The notes under the pieces are model-generated. The model was not told the origin of the DNA, ran no database searches, and was given only the letters and a program-made list of their open reading frames with translations. A stretch of 11,078 nt of DNA from Nitrososphaerota archaeon (GTDB lineage: Archaea; Thermoproteota; Nitrososphaeria; Nitrososphaerales; UBA57). Shown piece by piece: positions 1-7,179 of the stretch (the first letter of the stretch is position 1; each line of letters opens with the position of its first letter). The stretch spans positions 1 through 11,078 of the forward strand of contig JACPBJ010000084.1 in NCBI GenBank assembly GCA_016180375.1, given 5' to 3'. The position numbers were made by a program, and so were the translations under genes.

Positions 1-37
1 CAATTGAGAACTCTGTCTTCTTGCTTTCAGTCTCCAT
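1..37 (-). CDS. 5' end of an unidentified gene, cut by the window edge
   Basis: An ATG at 37-35 on the minus strand opens a reading frame that stays open to the edge (12 codons, beginning METESKKTEF). A GTGAT Shine-Dalgarno-like element at 47-43 sits 5 bases upstream, a good archaeal spacing. A possible TATA element (GGTTAATAAG) lies at 83-74. It would be a separate unit starting just after the end of the RuvC-like gene on the same strand. Too little protein is present to name it. Confidence 0.4.
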   Translation of the reverse strand, partial: METESKKTEFSI

Positions 38-104
38 CCTAGATCACTAACTAAAATGGCTCAACTTAGCCCTCTTATTAACCGTTAATCCGAATCCTCC
101 TGAA

Positions 105-749
105 TCAGCCATCGGGAGTTCCGTAATGCCACCCATGTCTGAAGGCTATCATTCTTGCCGAACTAACATCCCTTGCACCGCGTATATTTGGTCTAGCAAC
201 TTTCGCCGATGTTCCACGTTCATCTACAATCTCAATCTGAACATCTTTCGACCTCATCGTGAGCGTTTCAGCTATCTGCCCTGCCAGTTTCGGATTTCCA
301 TTGCCTATTCTGACAATCTTTGTCCTCTTTTGAGCCAGCTTCAAAAGTTTCATTATCGCACCAGCAGCCTCGTCTGCGGAGGTTACAACTTCCCCAAAAA
401 CCTCCGAATTGCCATAGTAACCGACTATTCCAATGCGCCTGCCAGGATCAACTCCAATAATCAACGGCTCTCCCTTGCCTATCTGTAACTTGTCAAGAAT
501 CGTTTGCTTTGCAAGGTCTGGATCATTCTCGATATCCTCAAGGACAACAACTTCTACTCCTTTTATCAAAGGCCTCTCCTTCATTGTCGATATAGCAAGC
601 CTTACCCCCTCTGGGATCTCCGCGCTTGGGGTAATGCTTCTGAATGGAATCTTGATCCGCTTTAGAATAGATGTAATCTTGTAGTAGGCTTTACCGTCAA
701 GAGTATCGACGGCAACAGGAAGGAGCTCCGTTTCGTATTCCGACCTTAT
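105..749 (-). CDS. RuvC/YqgF-like RNase H-fold protein, start codon unresolved
   Basis: Probable nuclease-fold protein of the Holliday-junction-resolvase-like (RuvC/YqgF) group. The core shows a first strand IGVDPGRRIGI with an acidic Asp, a middle VDERGTS with an acidic pair, and a late ARDVSSARMIAF helix with Asp; this order of acidic residues is what an RNase H fold uses to bind metal. The first in-frame ATG is at 584 (159 residues). The frame stays open and protein-like for 55 more codons upstream (LLPVAVDTLDGKAYYKI and onward) to a TAG at 752-750, so 584 is almost certainly internal. No ATG, GTG or TTG lies between 749 and 585. The first codon after the stop is ATA at 749-747, 4 bases after a GGTGAT element at 759-754, so either ATA is used or an ATG has been lost or misread. 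It is divergent from the RadB-like gene. The fold is fairly sure; the substrate is unknown. Confidence 0.65.
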   Translation of the reverse strand: MRSEYETELLPVAVDTLDGKAYYKITSILKRIKIPFRSITPSAEIPEGVRLAISTMKERPLIKGVEVVVLEDIENDPDLAKQTILDKLQIGKGEPLIIGVDPGRRIGIVGYYGNSEVFGEVVTSADEAAGAIMKLLKLAQKRTKIVRIGNGNPKLAGQIAETLTMRSKDVQIEIVDERGTSAKVARPNIRGARDVSSARMIAFRHGWHYGTPDG

Positions 750-753
750 CTAT

Positions 754-759
754 ATCACC
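754..759 (-). promoter_or_regulatory. Shine-Dalgarno GGTGAT before the RuvC-like gene
   Basis: The minus strand reads GGTGAT, complementary to the usual archaeal 16S rRNA 3' end. It is placed 4 bases before the ATA codon at 749. Together with the open frame it argues that translation starts near 749 rather than at the ATG at 584. Confidence 0.45.
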
Positions 760-790
760 AATTCTTGCGAGTTACGTTTGCAATCCCCTT

Positions 791-800
791 CTTAAATACT
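791..800. promoter_or_regulatory. Shared divergent TATA box (RuvC-like / RadB-like)
   Basis: The sequence CTTAAATACT reads AGTATTTAAG on the other strand, so it can serve as a TATA box in both directions. It lies about 45 bases before the presumed minus-strand start at 749 and 30 to 40 bases before the TTG candidates of the plus-strand RadB-like gene (811, 829). This would put transcription starts near 769 (minus) and 820 (plus). Confidence 0.45.
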
Positions 801-828
801 CGACCCCATTTTGCAGAGATGTACTGCT

Positions 829-1391
829 TTGTCGCAGCGTAGCATTATAGCACCGAACGAGCTCGTTTCGCTTTTACCTAAGGGCTCCATCAGCTCGCTT
901 CTTTGCGCAGAGCCATCGGTGACTCGCACTTCACCGCCTCCATGATGAGGAGAGCTCTTCTTCCAAGGAACCTTTTCCTGATATTTCCAAAAGGTGAGCA
1001 GATCAACGATGCCTTTGCTACCCTTCTCTCATGGACAAAGCCAAAGTTCGACCTCTTAGTTATTGATTCTGTGACCACTTTCTATCATGTAACTCCGTTG
1101 GAGAAGTTCTCTGCGAAGAACAGGAAGCTCGGCTTCTATCTTGCATTGCTACGGGATTTTGCTAAGAAAGCAGAAGCACCTGTGCTGTTAACAAGTCATC
1201 AGACATTCAGGAAGGTTGGGGAGGATTGGGCAAAGAAATACTCTGGAGGCAGGGTTCTGGATTACCATAGTTCTCTCGTCATTTTGAACTCCATTGAAGA
1301 CGGATTGATTAATCTGGAGATATTCAAAGGAGATAGTCGAGGAAGAGTCTTCGGAGTTCCTCTAAGCGAGATTGATTCAGAATCCTTTTAG
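829..1391 (+). pseudogene. RadB-like RecA-superfamily ATPase, frame broken at Walker A
   Basis: Recombinase-family ATPase resembling archaeal RadB. One frame gives an N-terminus ending SLLPKGSISSLLCAEPSV (to base 921), the region that should lead into the P-loop, then hits stops. From about base 925 another frame continues as HFTASMMRRALL and runs to a TAG at 1389-1391. That part holds a Walker B strand (LLVIDSVTTFYH), a helix FYLALLRDFAKKAEAPVLL with LTSHQTF (sensor-like), and GGRVLDYHSSLVIL near the end. Spacing fits an ancestral AEPSV-GK(S/T)-HFTAS, so about 4 bases encoding the essential Gly-Lys seem to be missing. Full length would be near 188 residues, short like other RadB proteins. 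The start is uncertain (TTG at 829 or 811). The 3' end overlaps the convergent membrane-protein gene by 15 bases. It is a real pseudogene or a sequence error; the family call is moderately sure. Confidence 0.6.
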
Positions 1392-1802
1392 CCTTAGTAG
1401 CGTGAACCCGATTGCAAAGCTCACGACTATCAGCATAATACCTCCAAAGATGTACGAACTTGACAATCTCCCTCTCATCGTCTGCCTCCCCCCTCTGTAC
1501 ATCAAATAGATACCAGCAGTGCCTATCGCAATTGTAGATGCGTTGAGAATTCCTTCTGCAGCGCTCTCAGCCGCCCTAGATGGAACGATTATCGCTCCGG
1601 CAAGGTTCGCCCTTGAGCCTTCGAGCAGTGCATTCACTATTCCTCCAGAATAGACGAAAAGAATGATAATGTAAACGGCAGGAATAACTCTTGATATTAA
1701 AAGCGAAAGAAAATCATCGAAGTTTCTTCCTCCTACCTTGAAGTACTTTACACGCTGACTCATTCGATTCGTAATTCGATCAACACTACTTTTTATTCCC
1801 AT
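1377..1802 (-). CDS. Small membrane protein with three predicted helices, last gene of the topA operon
   Basis: A 141-residue protein of unknown function. Residues 1-30 are hydrophilic and basic. Hydrophobic stretches lie at about 36-58, 85-102 and 116-137, so three membrane passes are likely. The loop between the first two (about 59-84) is rich in Ala, Ser and Glu, and the loop after the second is strongly basic (YRGGRQTMRGR), which suggests that loop faces the cytoplasm. The ATG at 1802 is preceded by a GTGAT element 3 bases upstream and lies 4 bases after the stop of the zinc-finger gene, so the three genes topA, zinc finger and membrane protein form one transcription unit. I do not recognise the family, and its link to topoisomerase may be only positional. 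Confidence 0.7.
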   Translation of the reverse strand: MGIKSSVDRITNRMSQRVKYFKVGGRNFDDFLSLLISRVIPAVYIIILFVYSGGIVNALLEGSRANLAGAIIVPSRAAESAAEGILNASTIAIGTAGIYLMYRGGRQTMRGRLSSSYIFGGIMLIVVSFAIGFTLLRLKGF

Positions 1803-1806
1803 GATA

Positions 1807-2043
1807 TCACTGTTCTTTTTGAAGCTCTGCCAAGGCTATGTCTTTAACCCATGCCCCAGTATCAGGCAATTCAGATGCCTTTCTTAAGAAGTTTCCCCAA
1901 GTTAACTCTCCCAGCCTCTCCTTCCAAGCCTCATAAGCAGAGTGAAGGTTGTCATAAGCAAGAAGGTGGTAGCGGCAGAGCGAGTAGCCTCTGCTTGTCT
2001 TGATAGCAACTCTCCCGCAGAACCGGCAGATCTCTTCAACCAT
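1807..2043 (-). CDS. Small zinc-finger protein, second gene of the topA operon
   Basis: A 78-residue protein with a CxxC...CxxH metal-binding knuckle near its N-terminus: Cys6, Cys9, Cys23 and His26. The remainder looks helical, with conserved-looking aromatics (AYEAWKERLGELTWGNFLRK). The family is not recognised; the finger suggests binding to nucleic acid or to a protein partner. The ATG at 2043 overlaps the last 8 bases of topA, so its translation is probably coupled to the topoisomerase. The membrane-protein gene follows after 4 bases. The position invites the idea of a topoisomerase accessory factor, but nothing in the sequence proves it. Confidence 0.75.
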   Translation of the reverse strand: MVEEICRFCGRVAIKTSRGYSLCRYHLLAYDNLHSAYEAWKERLGELTWGNFLRKASELPDTGAWVKDIALAELQKEQ

Positions 2044-4132
2044 TTCTTACCCACTTTTTCCCTTTGGTTGGACACTGGACATTGATGCAGAAGGTCATTG
2101 GAAACCTGCTGAACCTTGCAGATATAGTAGGCCAGCCGCAAGTCTTGCAAGCCTTTCTCAGAGGCCTGATGATGCCCCTTTGAGGGAGAGGAGCAGAAGC
2201 TCTGCATCCTTTTGCGTAGTTCGTGCATCCAACGAACCTCTTGCCGCTAGCCCTTGACCTTATGATTATGAGATTCCCTTCCTTGCAGACAGGGCATGTC
2301 CCAAGAGTGTTCTCCTCAGCAACAACACTTCTTACGGCAGAATTCAGACGCTTTCCTATCTCTGCTTCTGCCCTTTTCATAGAATAAAGAGATTTGCCAA
2401 GTTCGTCCATTACCCTCTCTACGACTTGCTCTCCATCGATGCCTCCAGCTTCGATGCGTTCGAGCGATGTTTCGATCTCCCTCGTCATATCAATAGATAG
2501 AATCGCAGGACTGTGCGCCTGCATGGTTTCAACGACTGAAAACCCAATCGAGGTCGCAGACATGCTGGCCTCTGCTAAGTAGCCTCGTGAATAGAGCGTG
2601 TGGATTATCTCAGCCCTTGTAGCCTTGGTACCGATAGAATCTTCTTCCATCTTTGCCAGAAGGCTACTTTGATTGAACCTCGGAGGGGGCTGCTCGAATT
2701 TGTCGTAAAGTTTCACTCTAAGAACCTTGACCTTTTCCCCCTCCACGAAATCAGGGATTGGTTTGTCTTGGTGAGAAATGAAATCCGCATAATAGGCAAG
2801 CCAGCCCGCTCTGAGAGTCGTCCTCCCATTAACTTTGAAAATATGGCCTGCTATGTCTATTATCGCTGCGACTCTTTCCCTGATGGCATCTTCAGCAAAT
2901 ACTGCAAAGAACCTTCTTACTATCAGCGCATACAGTTTGAACTCTTTTGGTTGAAGAGATCTTTTTGGAATTTCCCCCGTAGGATATATCGCTGGATGGG
3001 CTGGGTCATCTTTGGGTCCCTCATGGGGTACTAGCTTTCCAGATAAAAGTAAAAAGGCATGGTCCCTGAAGCCTGTCATTGCCGTAAGACCTGTCAGTAT
3101 CTTCTTGTAGTTTATTGACGGAGGCAGCTTTTGCGAAGACGTTCTTGGATACGAGATCAGCGCATCTAGGTAGAGCCTTTCAGCCATGTAGAGCGTTTGG
3201 CTTGGAGTCAGACCGATGCACCGGTAAGCCTCTCTCTGCAAATCGCCTAGATTGAAAGGAGTGGGAGGCGGCTCTCTGAATACTGACTTCTTAACTTCTT
3301 TGACGGTTCCATCTTTGCCAGTGCAATCATCGATTACTTTCTGCGCAAGTTTCAGCTGAAGTATCTTTTCCTTCTCGTAATTTGCCGTTAGCCTCCTGCC
3401 GTCTTTTTGGATGATCGCATCTGCGCTCCAGTATGGCAAGGGGACAAAGTTTCTGATCGTAATTTCTCGCTCTACAACGTAGGACAGAGTCGGCCCTTGC
3501 ACCCTTCCGATGGACATGGTCCTGTAGCCTCCTGTTGCTGAAACGATGGACTCTACAAGTGCTCTGGAAAGATTGATGCCGTACATGAAGTCTACAATGT
3601 GCCGGGTTCTGCCAGCTTCGGCGAGATTCCCGCCAAGCCCGGGTTTTGCTTTTGCTATTGCATCCCTCAATTCCTCTGCCGTAAGCGTTGAGAACTTTGC
3701 GCGAAGTGCTACTGTTTCTTTGCCACCGCAGGCGTATCTCAGTATGTTGTATCCTATAGTTTCTCCTTCAACATCGAAGTCGCATGAGTTGATGAAAAAA
3801 TTTGCTTTCTTTGCCAGCTCAGAAATAACTCTGATCCTTTCTGCAATTCTGGCGCTCTTCTCTGCCTGAGAAATCGGCACCCATTCAACATCATATGCTG
3901 GGTAAATGCTCCTTCTCTTCACTAGGTCTGCCACGGTGTAAAGATGCCCCAATGAAGAGCATATCACATATCTCTTCTCTCCTCTCTCAACAAGAAAGAC
4001 TTCAGAATAGCCTATTTTGTAATGCTCAGGCCTTTCTTCCAGCGCCTCTGCTACCCTTCTTGCCGCGTCAGGTTTCTCGCAAATGACTAGCGTGTAGTCG
4101 CCCCTGCTTGTCAAACTCTGCAATGCAGACAT
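2036..4132 (-). CDS. topA: Type IA DNA topoisomerase (archaeal topoisomerase I)
   Basis: A 698-residue, apparently complete enzyme that cuts one DNA strand, passes the other and reseals, relaxing negative supercoils. The TOPRIM domain is at the N-terminus with Glu19 (VICEKPDAA) and the metal-binding triad Asp118, Asp120 and Glu122 (CDFDVEGE). SIGRVQGPTLS and FNLGDLQREAYR are typical internal family motifs. The catalytic tyrosine is Tyr328 in ALISYPRTSS. DSIGTKATRAEIIHTLYSRGY marks the late core domain. The C-terminus carries two zinc ribbons: CPVC followed by CTNYAKGC, and CKTC followed by CINVQC. Length is normal for archaeal topoisomerase I or III-like enzymes; the reverse-gyrase helicase part is absent. 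The ATG at 4132 fits a promoter with TTTAAATTTA at 4170-4161. It is the first gene of a three-gene operon, and the downstream zinc-finger gene overlaps its stop. Confidence 0.96.
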   Translation of the reverse strand: MSALQSLTSRGDYTLVICEKPDAARRVAEALEERPEHYKIGYSEVFLVERGEKRYVICSSLGHLYTVADLVKRRSIYPAYDVEWVPISQAEKSARIAERIRVISELAKKANFFINSCDFDVEGETIGYNILRYACGGKETVALRAKFSTLTAEELRDAIAKAKPGLGGNLAEAGRTRHIVDFMYGINLSRALVESIVSATGGYRTMSIGRVQGPTLSYVVEREITIRNFVPLPYWSADAIIQKDGRRLTANYEKEKILQLKLAQKVIDDCTGKDGTVKEVKKSVFREPPPTPFNLGDLQREAYRCIGLTPSQTLYMAERLYLDALISYPRTSSQKLPPSINYKKILTGLTAMTGFRDHAFLLLSGKLVPHEGPKDDPAHPAIYPTGEIPKRSLQPKEFKLYALIVRRFFAVFAEDAIRERVAAIIDIAGHIFKVNGRTTLRAGWLAYYADFISHQDKPIPDFVEGEKVKVLRVKLYDKFEQPPPRFNQSSLLAKMEEDSIGTKATRAEIIHTLYSRGYLAEASMSATSIGFSVVETMQAHSPAILSIDMTREIETSLERIEAGGIDGEQVVERVMDELGKSLYSMKRAEAEIGKRLNSAVRSVVAEENTLGTCPVCKEGNLIIIRSRASGKRFVGCTNYAKGCRASAPLPQRGIIRPLRKACKTCGWPTISARFSRFPMTFCINVQCPTKGKKWVRNG

Positions 4133-4160
4133 TAATCGATTCGCTTTGCTATGCTTGAAC

Positions 4161-4170
4161 TAAATTTAAA
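4161..4170 (-). promoter_or_regulatory. TATA box of the topA operon
   Basis: The minus strand reads TTTAAATTTA, an archaeal TATA-box-like element. A start about 25 bases downstream would fall near 4140, leaving a leader of under 10 bases before the topA ATG at 4132. It lies just past the stop of the phosphoesterase gene, so topA is probably transcribed independently of that gene. Confidence 0.5.
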
Positions 4171-4175
4171 CCCAA

Positions 4176-4922
4176 TTACAAAATGTACGCAAGGGCATCC
4201 TTGTTGCCTATCACGTCTCCATCAAGCGTCATTATCACAGCGTCCTGAACATAATCAGCAACTCTCCTTATTGCTGGGGAGATTATCCTCCCTCTATTAG
4301 ATGTGAAACCAAGAGCACTCAGTTCCCTGTTAAAAGAAGGCAGAACTATCAGTTCGACATAGCCATCAGCCTTGCTTTGAAACATCGATGACCTCTTGAC
4401 TTTTAGTATTAACCATGTCTGGCTTCCGCTCATCGGGCTGCCCTTTCTGCTGTATGTTGGATGCAAGTGACCCATCACCAGCCTGTCAATATTCCTGAAA
4501 GATTCTGGAGGCTTCATATGCCCATGAAACATTGCCGTATTGCCAATTCTGATGCCCTGCGCCTCTTCGAGGTTCAAATCGCTGGGCACTAGAGGTTCAA
4601 GCCCTCCATCATGATTGCCAGGGATTATCGTAGTATCAATTTGTGAAACCAACTTTTCAAAGAACGAGGGCACCTCTCTCCACTCTGCATTAGTAACTTC
4701 ATCGACACTATATTTCACGTCGCCAAGAATCACAAGCGAGTCAGGCTTTTCCCTCTCCATAATCTCCGTAAGTTCATCGACCATCTCGTCCGTCGAGCTT
4801 GGTAATCTTACACCAGACCTAGTGAACCTCTCCTCAAAACCGATGTGCAAATCGCTGATCATTATGGTCCTTTTACCCTTCTCCTCAATTAACAGCACGG
4901 GATGCGGGTAGAGTATCTTCAT
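4176..4922 (-). CDS. Calcineurin-like metallophosphoesterase
   Basis: Two-metal phosphoesterase of the archaeal ICC-like group often found beside DNA-repair genes. All the family motifs are present in order (numbered from a TTG three bases upstream): SDLHIG (Asp25, His27), LGDVK (Asp69), PGNHD (Asn104, His105, Asp106), FHGH (His134, His136) and MGHLHP (His153, His155). The catalytic site is therefore intact. The C-terminal 90 residues vary and end DALAYIL. Translation may start at ATG 4922 or at the adjacent TTG 4925; GTGAT lies immediately upstream, so I prefer the ATG (248 residues). The promoter is probably the TATATTAAT region at 4957-4965, shared with the divergent SWIM gene. The natural substrate (nucleotide, nucleic acid or other phosphoester) cannot be read from the sequence. 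Confidence 0.88.
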   Translation of the reverse strand: MKILYPHPVLLIEEKGKRTIMISDLHIGFEERFTRSGVRLPSSTDEMVDELTEIMEREKPDSLVILGDVKYSVDEVTNAEWREVPSFFEKLVSQIDTTIIPGNHDGGLEPLVPSDLNLEEAQGIRIGNTAMFHGHMKPPESFRNIDRLVMGHLHPTYSRKGSPMSGSQTWLILKVKRSSMFQSKADGYVELIVLPSFNRELSALGFTSNRGRIISPAIRRVADYVQDAVIMTLDGDVIGNKDALAYIL

Positions 4923-4956
4923 CAATCACTTTCAACGTGAATAAGATTTGGAGATG

Positions 4957-4965
4957 TATATTAAT
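4957..4965. promoter_or_regulatory. Shared divergent TATA element (phosphoesterase / SWIM protein)
   Basis: The sequence TATATTAAT reads ATTAATATA on the other strand and is well placed both ways. On the plus strand it is about 28 bases before the TTG start at 4989, predicting a leaderless message. On the minus strand it predicts a start near 4936 and a leader of about 14 bases carrying GTGAT before the ATG at 4922. Only about 66 bases separate the two coding starts. Confidence 0.5.
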
Positions 4966-4988
4966 GAAGAAACTTTTGTTGCTGTTGC

Positions 4989-5312
4989 TTGCGAAGGCCG
5001 TCGAAGGAGAGGATTAGCGAAATCGTCGAGGAAGGAAGGGTAAAGCTTCACCGCTTTCTTCCCAGCGGCAGAGAAATTTGGACCGTCGTTGGGAGCAGAG
5101 GGGACCAGCTTGTCATTGAATCGCAACCCTATTGTACATGCAGGCACTTTCATTTTGCAGTGCTTGGAGGAAGAGACAAGACCTGCTATCATCTATCAGC
5201 ACTCAAAAAGGCAAAAGAATCCTCAAAATTCGTAAGAATAGACATGGATGACGCTGAATACGGCAGGTTTCTATCGCTTCTCTCTAGCGATGTTCCGCCC
5301 GACCTCTTCTGA
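4989..5312 (+). CDS. SWIM zinc-finger domain protein
   Basis: A 107-residue protein with a SWIM-type zinc site: Cys49, Cys51 (CTCRHF) and Cys66, His68 (TCYH), matching CxC...CxH. SWIM domains bind DNA or proteins and in archaea often occur as small stand-alone proteins, some next to recombination genes; Rad51-paralogue partners in eukaryotes carry the same domain. Before the site are an N-terminal helix (KERISEIVEEG) and strands around EIWTVVGSRGDQLVIES. The start is TTG at 4989, chosen because the frame has no ATG before the domain and because of the TATA element about 28 bases upstream. The 3' end overlaps the convergent antiporter gene by 42 bases. A role with the RadB-like ATPase nearby is possible but is inference. 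Confidence 0.82.
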   Translation: MRRPSKERISEIVEEGRVKLHRFLPSGREIWTVVGSRGDQLVIESQPYCTCRHFHFAVLGGRDKTCYHLSALKKAKESSKFVRIDMDDAEYGRFLSLLSSDVPPDLF

Positions 5313-6474
5313 GGCTTCGACGCTGGGGAGTGCCCATTTGAGAGCGGGGGCAGCGATGCCGATGGAGACCACGACAACTATCGCTGCTATGGTTATTAGA
5401 TCCGGACTTGCGAGCCCTTGATCTACGCCTCCCTTTCCTATAATCAGAGACATTTCTGCCCTTGATATGAGGGCTATGGCTGCAAGCAATGCAACTTTGC
5501 CTTTTAACCCTCCAGCGAATGCACCGCCTAAGCCTCCGACAAGCCTCGCGGCAACACTGCCAATTATTGCCAAGACTAATACAGGCAGCAGAACCGCTAC
5601 CGAGGTTGGCTGAACACTCATTCCTATAGATGTGAAGAATACAGCGGCAAAGACGGTTTCCATCAATAGAATTCTGTCAAGCATCTTTTCTCCTAGTTTC
5701 TTTGCAGGGATTATAGCGCCAACAAGAAATGCACCGGTAACTGGAGAGAGTCCAAGCAGAGATGCTGCATATGAGAGAACTAATCCTCCACCAAGAAATA
5801 GAGCGAATAACGAGGGCTCGCTGATCACTTTAATCACTCTCTTCAGGATTTCAGGTAATATCTTCGCTCCGAGAAATATGGAAACTAGAACAAAAGAGAC
5901 TGCTACTAGGGAGGTTCTGACCAGTTCGGTAGGGTTGATTTGACCAGAATTAGCGGTAAGACTCAAGGCTACAGAAAGCAGTACTATTCCTTCAACATCA
6001 TCAATTATGCACGCAGCAAGTAGTTTTCTGCCAAAATCCGATGCCGATTTGCCTGCTTCCTGAAGGCTTGCAGCCACGATGCTTGTGCCACTGGGAGCCA
6101 AGACCGCACCAAGCAGAACAGATGCAACTTGGGTCCAGCCCAGATACTGCCCTATAGAATATCCGACAATAAACGAAAGAATTGTTCCGAAGGTTGTGAG
6201 AAAGAATGCAACTTTACCAATCCTGAAGAAAGATTCTGCGGGAAACTCAAAGCCCGATCACAAATAGAACGAGCAGCGCTCCAAACAGAGCAATCGCATT
6301 CACTGTCTGTGTGTTGCTCACAACTCCAAAGATATTCGGACCGATGAGCACCCCAGCGAAAATTGCTCCAAGAAGCCCCGGCAGCTTCATCCTCCTGAAC
6401 AGCTCGGAAGAAAGCTGCGAGGCGAGTAGTATCACGCCGACATCGAGGAGAAACGGGAACTCTGTACTGACCAC
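5271..6474 (-). pseudogene. Na+/H+ antiporter (CPA2/KefB type) broken by a +1 frameshift
   Basis: Membrane exchanger of the monovalent cation:proton antiporter-2 family. The first 75 residues (from GTG 6474) end in LVLFVIGL followed at once by TGA at 6249-6247. The minus strand reads GGGCTTTGAG; removing one T from the TTT at 6251-6249 gives VIGLEFP, the well-known family motif, and joins this part to an open frame of 325 more residues down to 5271. That frame runs on as AESFFRIGKVAFFLTTFGTI and later holds APSGTSIVAASL and a middle IIDDVEGIVLLSVAL, corresponding to the ion-binding region. The whole would be about 400 residues with many hydrophobic helices, normal for the transport domain without a C-terminal RCK domain. 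A TATA box (CTTTAAATTT) lies at 6513-6504. The gene is inactive as read unless the extra T is an error or the ribosome shifts frame there. Confidence 0.85.
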
Positions 6475-6503
6475 TATCCCTTCGATGATCGTTTGGTAAT
6501 ATG

Positions 6504-6513
6504 AAATTTAAAG
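6504..6513 (-). promoter_or_regulatory. TATA box of the antiporter gene
   Basis: The minus strand reads CTTTAAATTT. A transcription start about 25 bases on would fall near 6483, roughly 9 bases before the GTG start at 6474. The stretch between here and the metallopeptidase (6514-6590) holds only very short open frames and no structure I can name. Confidence 0.4.
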
Positions 6514-6590
6514 ATGAGCTATACGAAATATGGAATCCGCCTTATCCAAAAGGATAAATCGCTTCGTAAAGAGCGTATATTGTATCAAAC

Positions 6591-7179
6591 ATGACAAACG
6601 TTGGATTCGCTGAAGACATCAGCGAAAGAACAATACATGCCGCTGACGCTATGCAGAAGAGGACTAGATCACGACAAAATTGACCTATGAAATTGCCACT
6701 AATTATGAAAAATTCGCTAAGAGGCTCGCTCCCCAAGTTGCAAATGTTCTGGGCGTAAGGAACAGAAAGATCAAGGTCTTGTTGGCCGATACTGTAGTCT
6801 TTCCTATTCTGGGAATAACAAGCGGAAGGACTATTTTTCTCAATGCGCGATGGTTTGCGTGCACGAGATTGCACATGCTGTAATGAACATACAGGTCGCT
6901 TTGGAAACCGAGGACTGGCTCATTGAGGGGCTTGCAGACTATGCGCGTGAAGTACTCGGCTATCAATCGATCACCGGCAGCTCTCCTGACTACGATCCAG
7001 AGCGTCTTTTTGAGGGTTATGAACCAACGGCCCACTTCTTTCTGTGGCTTCGCAGTAAATATGGTGAAGGCGTAATCAAGGACATGTCTAAGAGAATTTC
7101 AGAGGGCAAGCCTTTTGATGTTGAACAACTGAAGAGATGGCTCCACGAGTACAAAGCAGACAACGAAAGAAAAAATTAG
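6591..7179 (+). pseudogene. HEIAH zinc metallopeptidase-like protein, interrupted by frame breaks
   Basis: Small peptidase resembling the peptidase-MA-like gluzincins. One frame (TTG 6680 to stop at 6883) gives LTYEIATNYEKFAKRLAPQV and ADTVVFPILGITSGRTIFLNARWF. A second frame (from about 6850 to TAG 7179) begins CVHEIAHAVMN, the HExxH zinc site, followed by DWLIEGLADYARE, which supplies the third Glu ligand 17 residues later. One missing base near 6853-6858 (TTT for TTTT) would fuse them as ARWFCVHEIAHA. Further upstream, ATG 6591 starts MTNVGFAEDISERTIHAADA; adding one A to the AAAA at 6676-6679 would join it as SRQKLTYEIA, giving about 196 residues. The first fusion is well supported and the second is tentative. 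No signal peptide is visible, so a cytoplasmic place is likely. The 3' end overlaps the next convergent gene by 4 bases. Confidence 0.6.

Noticed and set aside
2600..3034. A 144-residue open frame on the plus strand inside topA
   Set aside because: It is fully antisense to an intact, motif-rich topoisomerase and its protein has no recognisable features; it is a codon-pattern shadow.
4954..5043. A 29-codon plus-strand open frame from ATG 4954
   Set aside because: It overlaps the TATA element and the SWIM gene in another frame and ends in a basic, low-information stretch.
6501..6557. An 18-residue open frame from ATG 6501
   Set aside because: It is too short, overlaps the antiporter TATA box and has no ribosome-binding site; it may be chance.
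6542..7035. Minus-strand open frames of about 110 residues opposite the metallopeptidase
   Set aside because: The plus strand carries the HEIAH and EGLADY motifs, and the minus frames show no family features.
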